Below the pieces are notes generated by a model that ran no database searches, had not been told where the DNA came from, and was given only the letters and a program-made list of their open reading frames with translations. The position numbers were made by a program, and so were the translations under genes. DNA of 64,000 nt. Origin: Martinezella lusitana. GTDB lineage: Bacteria > Pseudomonadota > Alphaproteobacteria > Rhizobiales > Rhizobiaceae. Location: NCBI RefSeq assembly GCF_014207095.1, contig NZ_JACHBG010000005.1, positions 62,001 through 126,000 of the forward strand, read 5' to 3'. How positions within the stretch are numbered: position 1 is the stretch's first letter; each line of letters starts with the position of its first letter. Shown here piece by piece: positions 62,789 to 64,000 of the stretch.

Positions 62789-63352
62789 CTATATTGCCGC
62801 GATGGTGATTTGGAACAGCTGCGCCTTGCCCGAAATCGTGCGCCGCGCGGCGTCGGTGTTCGAGACGAGCAGGCAATCGCCCGCATCAAGCACCATGCCA
62901 TCAATTTCAGCACTACCGCGATGGCAAAGAACAAGGGTGGTCTCTTCTCCGAAAGCGAATTCGCCGAGCCCATCGACCGAAATGCGCAGCACCGAATGCG
63001 TGAGACGGCCGCGCCGCGTCATGACATTGAGATCGGTGATCGTGCCATCGATCAAGGTCGCGGAAGTCGGCGCATCCGCCGCAAAGGGCAGCGGGTCGCT
63101 TGCCTGCGTCAGACGCTCCGGCTTGCGACCTTCAATGAAGAGGGTCATTCCCTCTCCCTCGAGAATGGATAGCGTGCGATCGATGCCCGGAAAGACCGAG
63201 AACGGTCCGTCCGAAGCAACGGTCGCCATGCTGACGCGCCAGTCGAAGTCGGCAAGCCCGGCGCCGTCGGGCGAAACGGCGATTTCCACCGTTTCCCCAC
63301 CGCCGTTTTTCCAGGGCATGCGCTTGTGATCGCTGGCGCGTAGCAGCTTCAT
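62789..63352 (-). CDS. hutD: HutD family protein
   Basis: 187 aa. PWKNGGGETVEIAV (about 14-27) and FDWRVSMATVASDGPFSVFPGIDRTLSILEGEGM (36-70) are the conserved HutD/Ves blocks of a double beta-barrel cupin. It is thought to limit or tune histidine utilisation in Pseudomonas; no catalytic role is proven. Starts one base after the hutU stop, so cotranscribed with it. ATG at 63352. Confidence 0.88.
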   Translation of the reverse strand: MKLLRASDHKRMPWKNGGGETVEIAVSPDGAGLADFDWRVSMATVASDGPFSVFPGIDRTLSILEGEGMTLFIEGRKPERLTQASDPLPFAADAPTSATLIDGTITDLNVMTRRGRLTHSVLRISVDGLGEFAFGEETTLVLCHRGSAEIDGMVLDAGDCLLVSNTDAARRTISGKAQLFQITIAAI

Positions 63353-63353
63353 C

Positions 63354-64000
63354 TTAGTTCCCCAGGATAGCCGGCAGGCGCAGGCCCTGCTGCTTGGCCC
63401 AATCGAGCGCGATGTCGTAGCCTGCATCGGCGTGGCGCATGACGCCGGTTGCCGGGTCGTTCCAGAGAACGCGCTCCAGACGGCGGGCCGCATCATCCGT
63501 GCCGTCGGCGCAGATGACCATGCCGGAGTGCTGGCTGAAGCCCATACCGACGCCGCCGCCGTGATGCAGCGATACCCAAGTCGCGCCGGAGGCGGTGTTG
63601 AGCAGTGCGTTGAGCAGCGGCCAATCGGAAACGGCATCCGAGCCGTCCTTCATGGCTTCCGTTTCGCGGTTCGGCGAAGCGACCGAGCCGGAGTCGAGAT
63701 GGTCGCGGCCGATGACGACAGGAGCCTTCAGCTCGCCATTCCTGACCATTTCGTTGAAGGCGAGACCGAGACGGTGACGATCACCGAGACCGACCCAGCA
63801 AATGCGTGCCGGCAGGCCCTGGAAGGCGATGCGCTCGCGCGCCATGTCCAGCCAGTTGTGCAGGTGGGTATTGCCGGGGGTGAGTTCCTTTACCTTGGCG
63901 TCGGTCTTGTAGATATCTTCCGGATCGCCCGAGAGAGCGGCCCAGCGGAACGGACCGATGCCGCGGCAGAACAGCGGACGGATATAGGCCGGCACGAAGC
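63354..64000 (-). CDS. hutU: Urocanate hydratase, C-terminal part
   Basis: 215 residues inside the window; the rest lies beyond its right edge. Second enzyme of histidine degradation (urocanate to imidazolonepropionate, with NAD+ as cofactor). Seen: the [21 protein letters not shown] stretch, [18 protein letters not shown], and [18 protein letters not shown], all HutU-specific; the last bears the glycine-rich, histidine-containing segment near the active site. Confidence 0.93.
   Translation of the reverse strand, partial: FVPAYIRPLFCRGIGPFRWAALSGDPEDIYKTDAKVKELTPGNTHLHNWLDMARERIAFQGLPARICWVGLGDRHRLGLAFNEMVRNGELKAPVVIGRDHLDSGSVASPNRETEAMKDGSDAVSDWPLLNALLNTASGATWVSLHHGGGVGMGFSQHSGMVICADGTDDAARRLERVLWNDPATGVMRHADAGYDIALDWAKQQGLRLPAILGN

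Noticed and set aside
1..64000. CRISPR arrays, insertion sequences, prophage or rRNA genes
   Set aside because: None found: no regularly spaced repeats, no transposase or phage structural genes, no rRNA sequence recognised.

Overview
The window looks like a piece of the main chromosome of a Rhizobium-type alphaproteobacterium (Rhizobiales). The sequence is GC-rich throughout. It carries typical rhizobial families: an XRE regulator of the PraR/PhrR type, a DUF1612/RHE_PE00001-family protein, a DUF1007 protein, a CfaS-type methyltransferase and a putative endo-beta-1,2-glucanase. It also has dispersed intergenic repeats of the kind common in rhizobia. Housekeeping genes (ubiH-like hydroxylase, Trm112-like protein, LON-domain protein, CnoX-like thioredoxin, tRNA-Gly, hut genes) favour chromosome over plasmid. 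Species cannot be fixed from the sequence alone.

Layout. 0-2.5 kb: end of a ubiquinone-type hydroxylase gene, a dispersed repeat, then a patch of small or hypothetical genes with a less typical look. 2.5-8.7 kb: housekeeping block with Trm112-like, LON-domain, thioredoxin/TPR, YbaK-type editing protein and tRNA-Gly(GCC), followed by DUF1007, a PAP2 phosphatase and a MipA outer-membrane protein. 8.6-18.8 kb: nine tightly coupled minus-strand genes (HAD phosphatase, class III aminotransferase, ureohydrolase-fold enzyme, two small ArnE/ArnF-like membrane proteins, desaturase, alpha/beta hydrolase with a Cys nucleophile, GNAT acyltransferase, CfaS-type methyltransferase) preceded by a PmrAB/QseBC-like two-component pair. 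I read this as an uncharacterised pathway for a modified, probably amine-containing, membrane lipid or lipid-linked compound. It is the best candidate here for an undescribed system.

18.9-27.2 kb: MocR regulator divergent from an EamA exporter, a DUF1348/TetR pair behind a perfect palindrome, a PF10091 glucanase-like gene, two oxidoreductases and a stand-alone Lrp-type sensing domain. 27.5-35.2 kb: polysaccharide-type genes (GT4, GT2, Wzx-like flippase, two-domain hydrolase) and a TctDE-like two-component pair. 35.3-39.5 kb: a NitT/TauT-type ABC importer with a tandemly duplicated binding protein. 39.7-41.3 kb: small secreted protein, XRE regulator and a small hypothetical.

41.4-54.7 kb: efflux block. 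A TetR-controlled AcrAB-like RND operon converges on an MdtABC-like operon with two RND pumps. 54.9-59.2 kb: DUF1612 protein, then a copper P-type ATPase driven from a textbook CueR promoter with cueR downstream. 59.3-64 kb: VapBC toxin-antitoxin pair, small secreted protein, DHA2-type MFS exporter, a sulfite-oxidase-fold enzyme, hutD, and the 3' part of hutU running off the window.

Themes: envelope modification and export dominate (unknown lipid cluster, polysaccharide genes, three RND pumps, one MFS pump, a copper ATPase), and most of these loci sit beside a dedicated regulator with a recognisable DNA site.
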